From positions 1 to 37,719 of the IMG/VR virus record IMGVR_UViG_3300017757_000040: 37,719 nt of DNA, one strand, 5' to 3'. The notes below the pieces were generated by a model that made no database searches, was not told the origin of the DNA, and saw only the letters and a program-made list of their open reading frames with translations. Positions 1 to 9,400 of the stretch are shown here, one piece after another (position 1 is the first letter of the stretch; each line of letters begins with the position of its first letter). Both the position numbers and the translations under genes were made by a program. The DNA is from a virus.

Positions 1-2
1 GA

Positions 3-269
3 GAATCAAGAAGCGGTCTCCCAACAACGGACAGAGTCGCAGCTGAAGTCCAAAAGGGTTCTAAAGTTCCCGCGCCAGCTGAATTGGGGGCTGATTCCTT
101 GGATGGATTGGCAAATCACATCGTGATCAATAATCTTCCGTATGCAGAACGTCTTTGCGAGGAAGGCTGGTCAAAAAAGGTCAGTTTAGATTGGTTTAAA
201 AGAATCGGTCAACGCTGGGAGAATGGAAAGTATTTAGATGAAGCACTGAACAAAAACATTGATTTGTAA
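3..269 (+). CDS. HK97 gp10-like head-tail joining/minor tail protein (5' truncated)
   Basis: The reading frame is open from the window edge to the TAA at 267-269, so only the C-terminal part (about 88 residues) is visible. The stretch VINNLPYAERLCEEGWS is the kind of motif found in the HK97 gp10 / lambda gpZ-like family, which acts at the head-tail interface or in tail completion. A TTG at 84 could be mistaken for a start, but the frame continues upstream in a protein-like way, so I treat that TTG as internal. The stop overlaps the next ATG by one base (TAATG), indicating translational coupling. The position just before a tail terminator and tail tube gene fits lambda order. The family is inferred from one motif plus context. 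Confidence 0.6.
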   Translation, partial: ESRSGLPTTDRVAAEVQKGSKVPAPAELGADSLDGLANHIVINNLPYAERLCEEGWSKKVSLDWFKRIGQRWENGKYLDEALNKNIDL

Positions 270-862
270 TGACGACCTTCTCACCAAATGCAATCAGAGC
301 GGACATTGAAACTCAGATCAATCGTCTATTCAACCCGCCACCGTTTGACGCTGGTCTGAACTATGAACCATTTACGGCAGTTGCTAAAGATGAGAAGGTC
401 TACATCAACCCCGCCGAACAGCTAGCAGCAGTTTTTGATCCCTCGGCTTGGATTGAATTAGGGGTCGCCTGTCCTGTCTTATTTGAAAACGTGATCCAGA
501 CGATCCCAGAAGGTGGAGCTGTGCGCGTAATAATTAGCTGGGGAGCGACTACAAACAACACGATTCCTTGCAGCGACACACAGGGAAGCAGCGCAGAGGT
601 TGAAGGAGTCCTGACTTTCTTTGCTTACACACCGTCAAACCAGGGAACAAAAAAAGGGCTTGAGTTGATGACAAGGGTGCGAGACATTATTCCCGTATGG
701 GCCAAGCTTCCCGATCTAGTTAGCGAAACAGATCGCCCGTGTTATCGAATAACGGAGCCAAGTGGGCCGCGATCAGCAGGCACTGAAACAAGTACAGATT
801 TCGCGACCCATAATCTCACCGCAACATTGACTGCATATTCCAGCGGAAGCCGGTTTGCATAG
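269..862 (+). CDS. Putative tail terminator (lambda gpU-like position)
   Basis: A 197-residue soluble protein with no signal peptide or membrane segment. It opens with an amphipathic N-terminus (about residues 7-22, AIRADIETQINRLF), as in many proteins that cap the tail tube, followed by an alpha/beta-looking body. It starts at an ATG overlapping the previous stop and lies directly before the tail tube gene, which is the gpU position in lambdoid tail operons. I do not recognise a diagnostic motif, so the role is inferred mainly from gene order. A minor joining protein is the main alternative. Confidence 0.5.
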   Translation: MTTFSPNAIRADIETQINRLFNPPPFDAGLNYEPFTAVAKDEKVYINPAEQLAAVFDPSAWIELGVACPVLFENVIQTIPEGGAVRVIISWGATTNNTIPCSDTQGSSAEVEGVLTFFAYTPSNQGTKKGLELMTRVRDIIPVWAKLPDLVSETDRPCYRITEPSGPRSAGTETSTDFATHNLTATLTAYSSGSRFA

Positions 863-894
863 GTGCCACCAGGCTTAAAAACTTTACAGCCAAA

Positions 895-901
895 TAGAAT
901 A
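895..901 (+). promoter_or_regulatory. TAGAATA motif in the leader of the tail tube gene
   Basis: The 127-base gap 863-989 contains TAGAATA in an A/T-rich context. The same heptamer occurs in the gaps before the genes at 11638 and 15162. TAGAAT is one base from the bacterial -10 hexamer TATAAT, but no good -35 lies 16-18 bases upstream. It could be a late promoter for a modified polymerase or the phage sigma factor. The rest of the gap holds a small dyad around 906-916 and, just before the tube gene, a CCCC-AA-GGGG element that includes the Shine-Dalgarno. Confidence 0.35.
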
Positions 902-989
902 AAGAGAATACGGACGGCGTCTGTCTAGTTATCCTGTGCCGCTCTAACGGGATTGCGAAAACTGATCTTTAGCCCCAAGGGGTTTCCAA

Positions 990-1802
990 GTGCCAATCCA
1001 ATGCAATAACTCTGCGCTGAGTGGAAACAGCGGCAGAGTGATGTTCAAGCCACCCGGCTCCACTTTTTGCTTAAAAGATTTTGATGATTTCCCTCTTGGC
1101 GATTCAATCGTAGTTCCGGGGAACAATGATTTTCAGATTGGTGATGCTGTCAAGCTCACGGATGTGGGCGGCTCAACACTGGCAGAAAATGCAGCAGGAA
1201 CAGCCTATGTTTTTGGGACCACCTATTACGTTGTAGGAGGCGGTTCAGGTACTTCCATCCTGAAGCTTGCAGCAACAAAAGGCGGCGCCGCAATTTCGGT
1301 AACCGTAAGAGGGGGCACCGGATCTGCAAACACAAGTGGCACACACATCAACATCTCTTACGCGGATTTTGATGTTGTCTGTTCTGTGGTCGAGTGGGAC
1401 ATTGATTTCTCTAGGGAATCCATCGATGTAACCACGATTCCTTGCTCGATTAGTGGAGCAGCCGCAAAGTTTGCGAATTTCAAAGAGACGATTCCAGGCC
1501 CAGCAGAAGGAACGGGCAGCATGACAGTGCTGTTTACTCCTGATCAGACATCAACAGCAAATAGGTTGATTTATTCAACGCTTCTTGCAGATCAGAACGG
1601 GGCGGAAGTAAAGCTCTATCTGAATTATGTTGATGATCCAGGCAACCCAGGGGCTGATGACGCTGCATCAATGTTTGTTCAAGCTCCTGTTGTCTTGAAC
1701 GGTTTCAGCGTTAATGCCAGTACGTCTGATGCGTTGACAGCAACGATTAGCTTCTCACTAGCAGGAGCACCAAGCCACATGTTCTATACGGCATTGACTT
1801 AA
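990..1802 (+). CDS. Putative major tail tube protein
   Basis: A 270-residue beta-rich, Gly/Ser/Thr-rich protein. The GTG at 990 is chosen because AAGGGG (977-982) sits about 7 bases upstream and an in-frame TGA at 963 leaves no better start. The C-terminal half (about residues 135-270) reads like a tube domain: an early segment with DVTTIPCSISG, then alternating beta strands ending in ATISFSLAG. An insertion rich in Gly/Thr (about residues 45-115) could be a surface domain. It is followed by a strong terminator and then the chaperone and tape-measure genes, which is the lambda gpV position. Family membership is inferred from composition and synteny. Confidence 0.65.
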   Translation: MPIQCNNSALSGNSGRVMFKPPGSTFCLKDFDDFPLGDSIVVPGNNDFQIGDAVKLTDVGGSTLAENAAGTAYVFGTTYYVVGGGSGTSILKLAATKGGAAISVTVRGGTGSANTSGTHINISYADFDVVCSVVEWDIDFSRESIDVTTIPCSISGAAAKFANFKETIPGPAEGTGSMTVLFTPDQTSTANRLIYSTLLADQNGAEVKLYLNYVDDPGNPGADDAASMFVQAPVVLNGFSVNASTSDALTATISFSLAGAPSHMFYTALT

Positions 1803-1804
1803 GG

Positions 1805-1814
1805 GCTAGCTAGC
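1805..1814. promoter_or_regulatory. GCTAGCTAGC palindrome, copy 1
   Basis: A perfect 10-base palindrome two bases after the tail tube stop codon and just before the terminator. It is one of ten CTAGCTAG sites in the window, all at gene boundaries. It is followed by CATAAAC and then AGGAGG, so it could sit at a promoter for the short leader downstream. Confidence 0.55.
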
Positions 1815-1832
1815 ATAAACAGGAGGGTGAAG

Positions 1833-1871
1833 TTGAGCTTGGGTGAGACCAAGCTCTTTTTTTTGGCTTGA
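1833..1871 (+). CDS. Possible leader peptide spanning the terminator
   Basis: A strong Shine-Dalgarno AGGAGG (1821-1826) is followed six bases later by TTG and a 12-codon reading frame (encoding MSLGETKLFFLA) that ends at the TGA at 1869-1871. A GTG at 1827 lies in the same frame but too close to the Shine-Dalgarno. The frame runs through both arms and the T-tract of the terminator. Ribosomes translating it would block hairpin formation, so it could act as a translation-sensitive attenuator between tail tube and chaperone genes. The peptide may equally be a chance frame. Confidence 0.25.
   Translation: MSLGETKLFFLA
1835..1864 (+). terminator. Rho-independent terminator after the tail tube gene
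   Basis: An 8-bp perfect stem (GAGCTTGG with CCAAGCTC), a 6-base loop and eight T residues. It lies between the tail tube gene and the chaperone/tape-measure genes, where partial termination would keep tube protein, needed in many copies, above the other tail proteins. Confidence 0.85.
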
Positions 1872-1888
1872 CGGCTAGCTAGCATTGG
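1868..1888 (+). promoter_or_regulatory. TTGAC plus CTAGCTAG promoter/operator element upstream of the chaperone gene
   Basis: TTGACG (1868-1873) runs directly into the palindrome GCTAGCTAGC (1874-1883) and then ATTGG. The same arrangement, 18 of 21 bases identical, occurs at 36859-36879. TTGACG matches a sigma-70 -35 box, but no -10 hexamer lies at the standard spacing in either copy. Either the promoter is non-canonical or an activator or repressor binds the palindrome. Confidence 0.5.
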
Positions 1889-1906
1889 ATGAAAGGATAA
1901 ATCTGA

Positions 1907-2311
1907 ATGAACGGTTTACAAGAGCTGAAAAATGCCGTTTCAATGAAGCGGACACGACGTTCTGTTGAGCTAGATAATGGACAGGAATTTGTGTGGTGGA
2001 TGACACCGCTGACTCTTGCACAACGTGAACGCGCAACACGTTTAGCAGGTAAAAACTCAGAAGATCCAATCAGTGTTGCCTTAAACGTCCTAATCATAAA
2101 AGCAGAAGATGAAGCAGGTAACAAAAGATTTATACTTGCTGATTTTGCGGAGCTTAAACAACATTTTCCCGAAACATTGATGAGCAAACTTGTGGTTGAA
2201 GTATTCCGAGAGACAATTACTGAAGTTAATGAAGACGGCGTAGAAACAGAAGTAGATGTGGACCTATCTCAAAAAAAATCGTCGAACAGCTCAAGAAAGA
2301 CGGGGAGCTAA
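1907..2311 (+). CDS. Tail assembly chaperone, short product (lambda gpG-like)
   Basis: A 134-residue protein starting at ATG 1907, with AAGGA nine bases upstream. It lies between the tail tube and tape-measure genes, where nearly all long-tailed phages encode the chaperone that coats the tape measure during assembly. The body is helical and charged. The last ten residues of the zero frame (SSNSSRKTGS) look like random sequence that follows an A8 run at 2271-2278. This fits a gene whose longer product arises by -1 frameshifting into the frame that ends at 2469. The stop overlaps an ATG at 2311 in the other frame. Confidence 0.7.
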   Translation: MNGLQELKNAVSMKRTRRSVELDNGQEFVWWMTPLTLAQRERATRLAGKNSEDPISVALNVLIIKAEDEAGNKRFILADFAELKQHFPETLMSKLVVEVFRETITEVNEDGVETEVDVDLSQKKSSNSSRKTGS

Positions 2312-2469
2312 TGCTTCAATTGTTAGTGGCTGAAAAATTAGGCTACACACTGGGCGAAATCCAAGAAAGATTAACTCCACAAGAACTAGCTATCTGGTCT
2401 GCATTTTATACCTTAAGGAAGCAGGAGGAAGATGCCGCCATGGAAAAAGCAAAGAAAAGGCGTCGGTAA
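2278..2469 (+). CDS. Tail assembly chaperone C-terminal extension reached by -1 frameshift (lambda gpT-like)
   Basis: Reading CAA AAA AAA at 2270-2278 and slipping back one base gives a frame of 63 residues from 2278, continuing through an internal ATG at 2311 to the TAA at 2467-2469. The total fused product is about 187 residues. The extension contains LTPQELAIWSAFYTLRKQ, resembling the C-terminal parts of lambda gpGT-type proteins, and ends in a very basic tail. If the frame were used only from ATG 2311, it would make a separate 52-residue protein. The frame remains protein-like upstream of that ATG right up to the A-tract, which favours frameshifting. Confidence 0.6.
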   Translation: MVEQLKKDGELMLQLLVAEKLGYTLGEIQERLTPQELAIWSAFYTLRKQEEDAAMEKAKKRRR

Positions 2470-2478
2470 CCTAGACAC

Positions 2479-5400
2479 ATGAGCCAGTATTCAGTCAGTC
2501 TTTCGCTGCAAGTGCAGCAAGCGCTTCAGTCGCTGAAAAACCTTACTGGCAATTTCAAAAAGGTAGACAAAGAAGTAGCAGCTACAACTAGAGAGCTAGA
2601 GAAATTTGAGAAAGAGTTAAAGGACGAAAGCGCAACGATTAAGAACACGATCGGCGCACAAACGCAATATATCAACAAACTAAAAGGAATACAGACCGGG
2701 CTTGATAAATCTTCAGCGAAATTCAAGGCAGTATCAAGAGAGATAACCAAGTTTGAGGGGAATCTCAAGGGAGGGACAACAGCGGTTCAAGGGCTGACGG
2801 GTGCTCTTGCCGTGCTTGGCGCTGGGGCAGTGCTTAAAGGCATCACGGGGGATGTTTTACAACTAGGCAAAGAGTTTTCAGCAGCTGAAGGCTCAGTAAG
2901 AACCCTGACGGGTGCCGCTGGATTTGACGACGTACAAGCGTCAATCCAAAAAGTAACTCAGGCTTCTGGGGGCCTAACAGACAGGATTGAAGCAACGGCT
3001 GCAAGTTATCAACTGTTATCTGCTGGCGTATCGGGCGCGGAAGACATTGAAAAAGTACTGGAATCATCAGTTGCATTGACAACCGCAGGATTCACTGATC
3101 AGACAACGGCTGTTGATGCGCTGACAACCGTGATTAACGCTTACGGGTTAGAAGCAGACAAAGCCGCTTTACTGACCGATCAGTTGGTGCAAACGCAAAA
3201 TGATGGCAAACTGACGATCAACGAATACGGGCAATCACTTGGCAAGGTAATCCCAATCGCAGCTCAACTAAATGTTAGTTTCGCTGAGGTTAATGCTGCG
3301 GTTGCAGGGATTACGTTGCAAGGCAATAAGGCAGAGATTGCGACATCAGGATTAAACTCAGCCTTGGCGAAGCTATCAGCGCCAACAAAAGAAGGTGAGG
3401 GGATATTAGCGAAATATGGCATAACAGTAAATGCAGCGAGCATTAAGGCTGATGGATTGGTTGGCACCCTAGAGAAGCTGAGGAAAATTACAAGCGATCA
3501 GGACAGGATCGAGCTATTTGGAACGGAAGCCAACAAAGCACTGGGTCCGCTGTTAAATGATTTTGAGAATTTCCAAAGGCTAGTAAAAAACCAAACTCAA
3601 GCTACTGGAGTAGCGAAAAAAGCGGTTGACAACCTGGCGAATGGTTATGCGACACTCAGCAAAAAAAACGAGAATCTTAGAAAAGATGTAGGCGTTGCGG
3701 TCTTTGAGCAACTAAAGCCAGCAATTGGGGCAGTTCTTGTTCCAATCAATAACTTGTTGGCTGCATTCCTACAGCTGCCGGGGCCAATCAAAAAGGTAGT
3801 TATCGGCTTGGCCGTGATTGTTGGCGTAGCGGTGGGTATTGGGTTAGCCGCTATTGCAATCTCAACGTTAAATGGGGCAATACTTGCCGCGACTGGGGCC
3901 ACAAGCCTGTGGGTTGCTGCGACAACAGCTTTGGCGGGAGCTTGGGCTGTCATAACAGCACCAATTACTTTGGCTGTTCTGGCGGTCGCCGCATTAATTG
4001 CCGGAGCCGTACTTCTTTATAACAACTTTGAGCCATTCAAGAAACTAATTGACGCAATAGGCAACGAATTTAAATATTGGGGCGGGGAAGCAATAAATAT
4101 CATCAAAGCCATCGGCGCGTTTGCGGGGGTGATGATTGATAACTACATCAAGGGATGGCAGGAGTTTTTCAGCGTTGTCGGTGAACTCTGGGGAAGATTT
4201 ACAAACTTCATTGGTGATGGATTCGAGTCAATAAAGGAGAAGGGCTCCCAAACCCTAGACAACATTAAAAACTTTTTTGGAAATGCTAAAACCGTAATTT
4301 CAAATGTCTGGGGTGCATTAACAGGCAATGTTAATAAAGGCACTCAATCAATTGGCGATACAACGAACGAAACCACCAATGGGATACAGGTGGCTTTCGG
4401 GCATGCAGCTGATTGGATTGGGAAGAAGTGGACAGAACTACTGCAATTTATCGGGGATACAGCAACAAAAGTATTAGGCGGAGTTTCTGATTGGTTCAAA
4501 GATGTTTTCAACATAGACATCATGGCAGGTTTGAACCGAGCCGTTGAAGCAGCGAAAAAAGCTTATAAAGGCGCTGGAACTCCTGAGGGTACGACCACCG
4601 GCAATGGCAGCGGTACAACAACCAACACACCAACAGGAGTAACAACACCAACAGGTACAGATGATGGTGGGGGCAGCAAAGGCGGGAAATCGGATGCAGA
4701 GAAAGCAGCTGAAAAGCGTCAAAAGGAGATTGAAAAATCTTTGGAGAATGGCGATAAATTATTACGTCAAACACAGCGTGAAATTGCATTAATCCAAGCA
4801 GCGACTGATCACGAAAAGTTCAAGCTGCAAGTAAAGTACGACCTAGAAGACAGTCAGCGTGAAACTAATGAGCTAATAAACGTTGGGCAAAAAGCTGCTC
4901 TCACAGAGTTGAACTTAACGAAGGCAAAGCTTGTTGTTCAGGAGAAAGATAAAGGGCTTGCAGAAGCAAAAGCAAAAGCACTAAGTGGTGTTACTGGGCA
5001 GCTTAATGATGAGATCACTTTGCTTGAAGCAAAGCTAGCTGGCAACGAAGAAGAGATAAAAGATCTAATGGCAATTAAAAAGCTAAAACAGCAAATTGAA
5101 GATATCCCTAATTCAACTGATGCAGACAAAGCAGCTGCGGTTGGATTGCTACAACGGAAACAAGCTTTGGAGGCTACTAACAAAGAACAAGAGAAGCTAA
5201 AGGAAACGACAAGGCAATATGCAGAAGCAATTGTCGGACCTCTTGCTGGGGCATTCCGCGAGATGGCAACAGGCGCTAAATCAGCAAGTGAAGCTTTTGC
5301 AGCCGCATTCCAAACGATTGCAGATAGCTTCTTAGATATGGCGCAAAAGTTGATCACGGAATGGCTTGTAATGCAAGCCATTGGATTAGTTACCAGTCTG

Positions 5401-5937
5401 TTTGGAGCTGGGTCAAATGGTGCAACGCCATTGGTTGATTCTTTATCTGGACAAGGCGGATCACCTTTTCAACCTGGCGGAGGAATGAACTTCTTTGGAA
5501 CACAGCAGCCAAGAATGTTCGCTAACGGTGGTCGCCCAGAACCAAATAAAGTCAGTTTGATCGGAGAAAAAGGGCCTGAGTTATTTGTTCCTGATGGTCC
5601 GGGCACAGTATTAAGCAATAATCAGGCATTTGATGCAGCGCGTGATGCAATGGGAGGCAGTGGTGGCGGATCATCCAATGCCTTTAATGAAAACGCCGAC
5701 GCCCTTGCTGTAAGTAATAGCTATACCCGCGAACGCGTAATGGAGAAAGAGCGTAGTGAACGCTCGACCAGTAGCGGCACAATGTTGATAGAGACGCAGG
5801 TGATTAATAATGTGGAATACGCCACTATTGATCAAGTTGATAAAGCAGCGTCAGCTAGTGCCAAGCAAGCTCGCGCTCAGGTGTTTAGTGACATGAGAAA
5901 CAAACCTTCCACCCGTCGTCAACTGGGAATTAGATAG
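2479..5937 (+). CDS. Tail tape measure protein
   Basis: At 1152 residues this is one of the two largest proteins here and sits after the chaperone genes, as tape measures do. The N-terminus (about 15-95) is a charged coiled coil. Residues about 100-410 resemble the phage tail tape-measure minor tail domain, with KVIPIAAQLNVSFAEVNAAV-like helices. A strongly hydrophobic block (about 437-514) could insert in the host membrane during DNA ejection. A Gly/Thr/Pro linker (about 699-734) leads to a second coiled coil (about 736-915), then a conserved-looking segment near 1020-1045 with LIGEKGPELFVP, common near tape-measure C-termini. It has no peptidase motif that I can see. Its length sets tail length. 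The stop overlaps the next start (TAGTG). Confidence 0.93.
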   Translation: MSQYSVSLSLQVQQALQSLKNLTGNFKKVDKEVAATTRELEKFEKELKDESATIKNTIGAQTQYINKLKGIQTGLDKSSAKFKAVSREITKFEGNLKGGTTAVQGLTGALAVLGAGAVLKGITGDVLQLGKEFSAAEGSVRTLTGAAGFDDVQASIQKVTQASGGLTDRIEATAASYQLLSAGVSGAEDIEKVLESSVALTTAGFTDQTTAVDALTTVINAYGLEADKAALLTDQLVQTQNDGKLTINEYGQSLGKVIPIAAQLNVSFAEVNAAVAGITLQGNKAEIATSGLNSALAKLSAPTKEGEGILAKYGITVNAASIKADGLVGTLEKLRKITSDQDRIELFGTEANKALGPLLNDFENFQRLVKNQTQATGVAKKAVDNLANGYATLSKKNENLRKDVGVAVFEQLKPAIGAVLVPINNLLAAFLQLPGPIKKVVIGLAVIVGVAVGIGLAAIAISTLNGAILAATGATSLWVAATTALAGAWAVITAPITLAVLAVAALIAGAVLLYNNFEPFKKLIDAIGNEFKYWGGEAINIIKAIGAFAGVMIDNYIKGWQEFFSVVGELWGRFTNFIGDGFESIKEKGSQTLDNIKNFFGNAKTVISNVWGALTGNVNKGTQSIGDTTNETTNGIQVAFGHAADWIGKKWTELLQFIGDTATKVLGGVSDWFKDVFNIDIMAGLNRAVEAAKKAYKGAGTPEGTTTGNGSGTTTNTPTGVTTPTGTDDGGGSKGGKSDAEKAAEKRQKEIEKSLENGDKLLRQTQREIALIQAATDHEKFKLQVKYDLEDSQRETNELINVGQKAALTELNLTKAKLVVQEKDKGLAEAKAKALSGVTGQLNDEITLLEAKLAGNEEEIKDLMAIKKLKQQIEDIPNSTDADKAAAVGLLQRKQALEATNKEQEKLKETTRQYAEAIVGPLAGAFREMATGAKSASEAFAAAFQTIADSFLDMAQKLITEWLVMQAIGLVTSLFGAGSNGATPLVDSLSGQGGSPFQPGGGMNFFGTQQPRMFANGGRPEPNKVSLIGEKGPELFVPDGPGTVLSNNQAFDAARDAMGGSGGGSSNAFNENADALAVSNSYTRERVMEKERSERSTSSGTMLIETQVINNVEYATIDQVDKAASASAKQARAQVFSDMRNKPSTRRQLGIR

Positions 5938-6404
5938 TGATTGCAATTGGAACTTACGTCTTGCTCAAACAGGCGGACGGCATTATCACTCCTTATCGCT
6001 TCCAAAACTTTCATGCTGGAGAGTCGAGAACGTTCCAAGGGCTGCCCTATCTATTTGCGGGTTTTGGTTTTAGCGGGGGGACATTAGATTTACAGGGAGC
6101 CAACATTTCAGCATCGATGGTATTTGCTGTGAACGAGCTAGACCTAAACGTTTTCAAGCAAGCAGCAGATGAACGTTGGATCGCGCAAATTAATACGGTT
6201 TGGCTTGACCCCGAAACGTTGCAAGAAACCGACAATTACAGCTCGGAGGTCTATCAAATCACCGGCTTTGAACATGACAGCAGCCGTTTGCAGATAAGGC
6301 TTAGCAGTCCTTTAGATGCAGTTGCAGCTGATACGCCACGCAGAACGCTTACGCAATCATTGGTTGGGGCATTGCCTTCCACCGGAAACATTTCTCTGAA
6401 CTGA
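5937..6404 (+). CDS. Minor tail protein, lambda gpL / DUF1833-like
   Basis: A 155-residue protein starting with GTG at 5937, overlapping the tape-measure stop by one base. It is beta-rich, with the pattern YRFQNFHAG near residue 20, alternating strands, and a C-terminal TPRRTLTQSLVGALPSTG. It resembles proteins placed between tape measure and J in lambdoid tails, which join the tube end to the tip. Lambda gpL binds an iron-sulfur cluster through C-terminal cysteines. This protein has no cysteines, so a cluster is unlikely. The next gene starts at the base where this one stops. Confidence 0.55.
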   Translation: MIAIGTYVLLKQADGIITPYRFQNFHAGESRTFQGLPYLFAGFGFSGGTLDLQGANISASMVFAVNELDLNVFKQAADERWIAQINTVWLDPETLQETDNYSSEVYQITGFEHDSSRLQIRLSSPLDAVAADTPRRTLTQSLVGALPSTGNISLN

Positions 6405-9400
6405 TGCTGAGCCCTAACGACGGCGATTGGATTCCGCTTCTGCCGCAAGACCGGCAGATCATGGAAATTACCGGGATGGACGAGAAGCAATATCGAGCGT
6501 TCATGCGGGAAACAATGTTGCGCCATGGCATTAAGCCTGGCGACCCCGTGGCATTTGATCTGATCAGCTTCGCCGTGGTTCTAATCATCGGCATTGTCTT
6601 ATCAGCACTGAGTTCACTCCTTTTCCGTAAGCCGCAGCCTAAACAGCCTGAGTACGAGACCAACACGGTCCAAGGCCAAGACATCCAGAACAGCAGCAGG
6701 TTCACGCCAACTTCTGGGTTTGACAGTGTTCAGAATGTTGTTGAGCTTGGTTCAACTGTTCCGCTCGTCTACACCAACCGCCAAGAAATTGACGGCATTG
6801 CCTATGGCGGCGTTCGAGTGAACACCAATCTGCTGTGGTCACAGCTCTACAGCATCGGCGGCGGACAACTCTTGCGAGCGTTGTTTTTGATTGGGGAAGG
6901 AACAATCCCACAGCTTGATGTTGATCAATTCGCTATCGGTAACAACATCATCGGCAGCTACAAACTCGAAAGCACCGAAGCGGGCCGCATCAGCCTTTAC
7001 TACTCACCAGACGGCGGACGCATCACCAGCAGCGATTACGTTGCAGGACTCCGGGCCGGTTTAGATCCAGGCAACGCTGAAAACGCTGGAGCGACTGACG
7101 TATTTCAAGCCCGTGGAGCGGGGATGGCCTTCGGTCCAAATTTCTGCTTTACCAGCACCCCCTCAAACCAAACGGTCTTTGGTCTATACGGTCACCTAGG
7201 AAACAACTTCGGGCTAAAGCCCAACCCAAGCCTGCGCCCGCAGGTCAGTTTGAGTTCAGATTCAGACGGCAATGTGATCTGTCCTTTGGACAGGCAAGAA
7301 CGTGGTCAACGCACCAAGCAGGGCAGAAGATATCCAGGCCGCAGCGGAATTGTTGGAGCGTCTGACGGCGAAAGAATTGCTGAGGTCGATGAGAACTTAA
7401 CCTTTAAGATTTTTCAGCAAACTGATGGAAATGGATTTTTTACAATTCCAGTCACTACCGGCACTGGGGCACCGGCAACCGTAAGTCTTAACGATGTTGG
7501 CTCAACGATTGCTTCAAGACAGAACAGCTATGACGACAATCTGAGCATTGGTGAGCTGTATCGCGTTGGCAGTGCAATGGCAATTTGCACCAGTCGCACA
7601 AACAAAGTTTTCGTCTCTGACATTGAGAGCACATCTTCAAATGCTGGGCAAACAGTCGAAGCTAACTTTCGCGTGGTTCGTCGCGGGGTCATCGCGCAAT
7701 ACACAGAAAGCAGGCTTAATCCAGCCACATACAACGGTGACATTGGCGAGAACCCGCCAGCTAACGCTGTAGGACTGAAACCATGTAGCAGAAACCCCCA
7801 GATTTTTCGGTGTGCTGAAAGCTCGTTTGCTACCGAACGTGTCGGTCAAGTCGTAGAACTGGGGCTAAGAAGCAACTTAGGCTTGGATGTAAACGGACTG
7901 GCTAACTTTGGTGATTGCATTTATTCAGACAACGGGACATTAAGAACCAGAACTTATGAAATTATTGATGGCCAAGCTTGCGAAGACTATGAGGGAGACG
8001 GCATCGATGGGGTCAGCTCAATTAATTATCAAAACGGCACATATCAAAGTCCCGAAACTCAATACTCCTTCTTTATTATTGCTTATCGAGAAGCAGCAAC
8101 AGATGACGTTTTTACAGAGTTCAACCCATTCTTTGGCATAAGAGGGCAGGGCGGAACAAATATGTATAATTATTTGCGCTTCGATTTTGGGGAAGAAAAA
8201 CGTTGGGAGTTTCGCCTAACACCAGTCAGCAGCTGGGAGGTTAGAAGTTCAAATAAACAGCTACAGGTATTGGACTACCGCTCACCACTAACAAATTACA
8301 ACCAAGGAAATGCAACTATCCAATATAACGGCGCGGCGGTAAATAACCGCCTTAAGACTTTTGCTTTACCCGTAACCCGCACGATCGGATCAGAAGACAT
8401 TGGCACAGGTTTTGATGATTTTGTTCAACAACAGGGCTTTTATGTAGACGCCTACGCCCGTTTAGCAGAAGCCTTTATCTACAGCGAGGTCACTAGCACC
8501 GCCGTAAACAATCCCGCCCACCAGATTGTTTATATCAACACGGTTACCAAGAATAATGAAATTCCTAATTACGACAATTTAGCCTTAGTAGGCATGAACA
8601 TCCGTAGCAGCAAGGAAATCACCCAGCTCAGCCAGTTCAGTGTCTACGTCAACCAGGGCATTGGCAGCACAAGCAACTTCCCTGAGATCCTTTATGACCT
8701 ACTGAGTAATAAGCGTTACGGCACTGGCAAAATCGTCAGCCTGGAGCAGATCGACAAAGCCGCCTTTGACTATTGCAGCGAGTGGGCAGCCAACCGCAAA
8801 TACTTCTTTGATGGAGCGGTCTCTGAGAAGCTCAACATCCGCAGCTGGGCTTCAGAAACAGCAACTAACTTCATGTTGGAATTTGTGATCCGTAACGGCA
8901 AATTCTCGCTACAGCCGGTTGCCAACTTTGACGGTCCCGAAACAGTTACAGGGCTCTACACCGCAGGCAACATTATTGAAGACAGCTTTGCTCTGAACTA
9001 CTTTGACGAGCAAGCTCGCATCCCACCCCGCGTCAGCGTGAAATGGAGAGAAGAGCGTCAGTCCACGGCTGTTGACAACAAAGGCTTGTTTCCCGTGGTG
9101 CGCGAAGTGACCGTGCGCGAGGCAACCACTGACGAAGACGCTCCACTAGAACAAATCGACTTAAGCGGCTTTTGCACCAGCCTGGAGCAAGCAATCGACA
9201 GAGGCAAATGGGAATGCCGCAGCCGCCGCCTAGTAACCCATGGCGTCACCTTCAAAACAACCCCAACCCAGATCACCCTGGACATCGGCGCTGTCTTCAA
9301 GCTTGGTTTGGAGACATTTTCATATGACCAACCCAGCAATGGCGCGGTTGATGCAGCTGGAAATATCACATCATGGCCTGCCTTATCTGATGGCAGCTAC

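Noticed and set aside
4575-4680. Gly/Thr/Pro linker region of the tape measure as a repeat array
   Set aside because: It is a low-complexity protein linker, not a DNA-level repeat.
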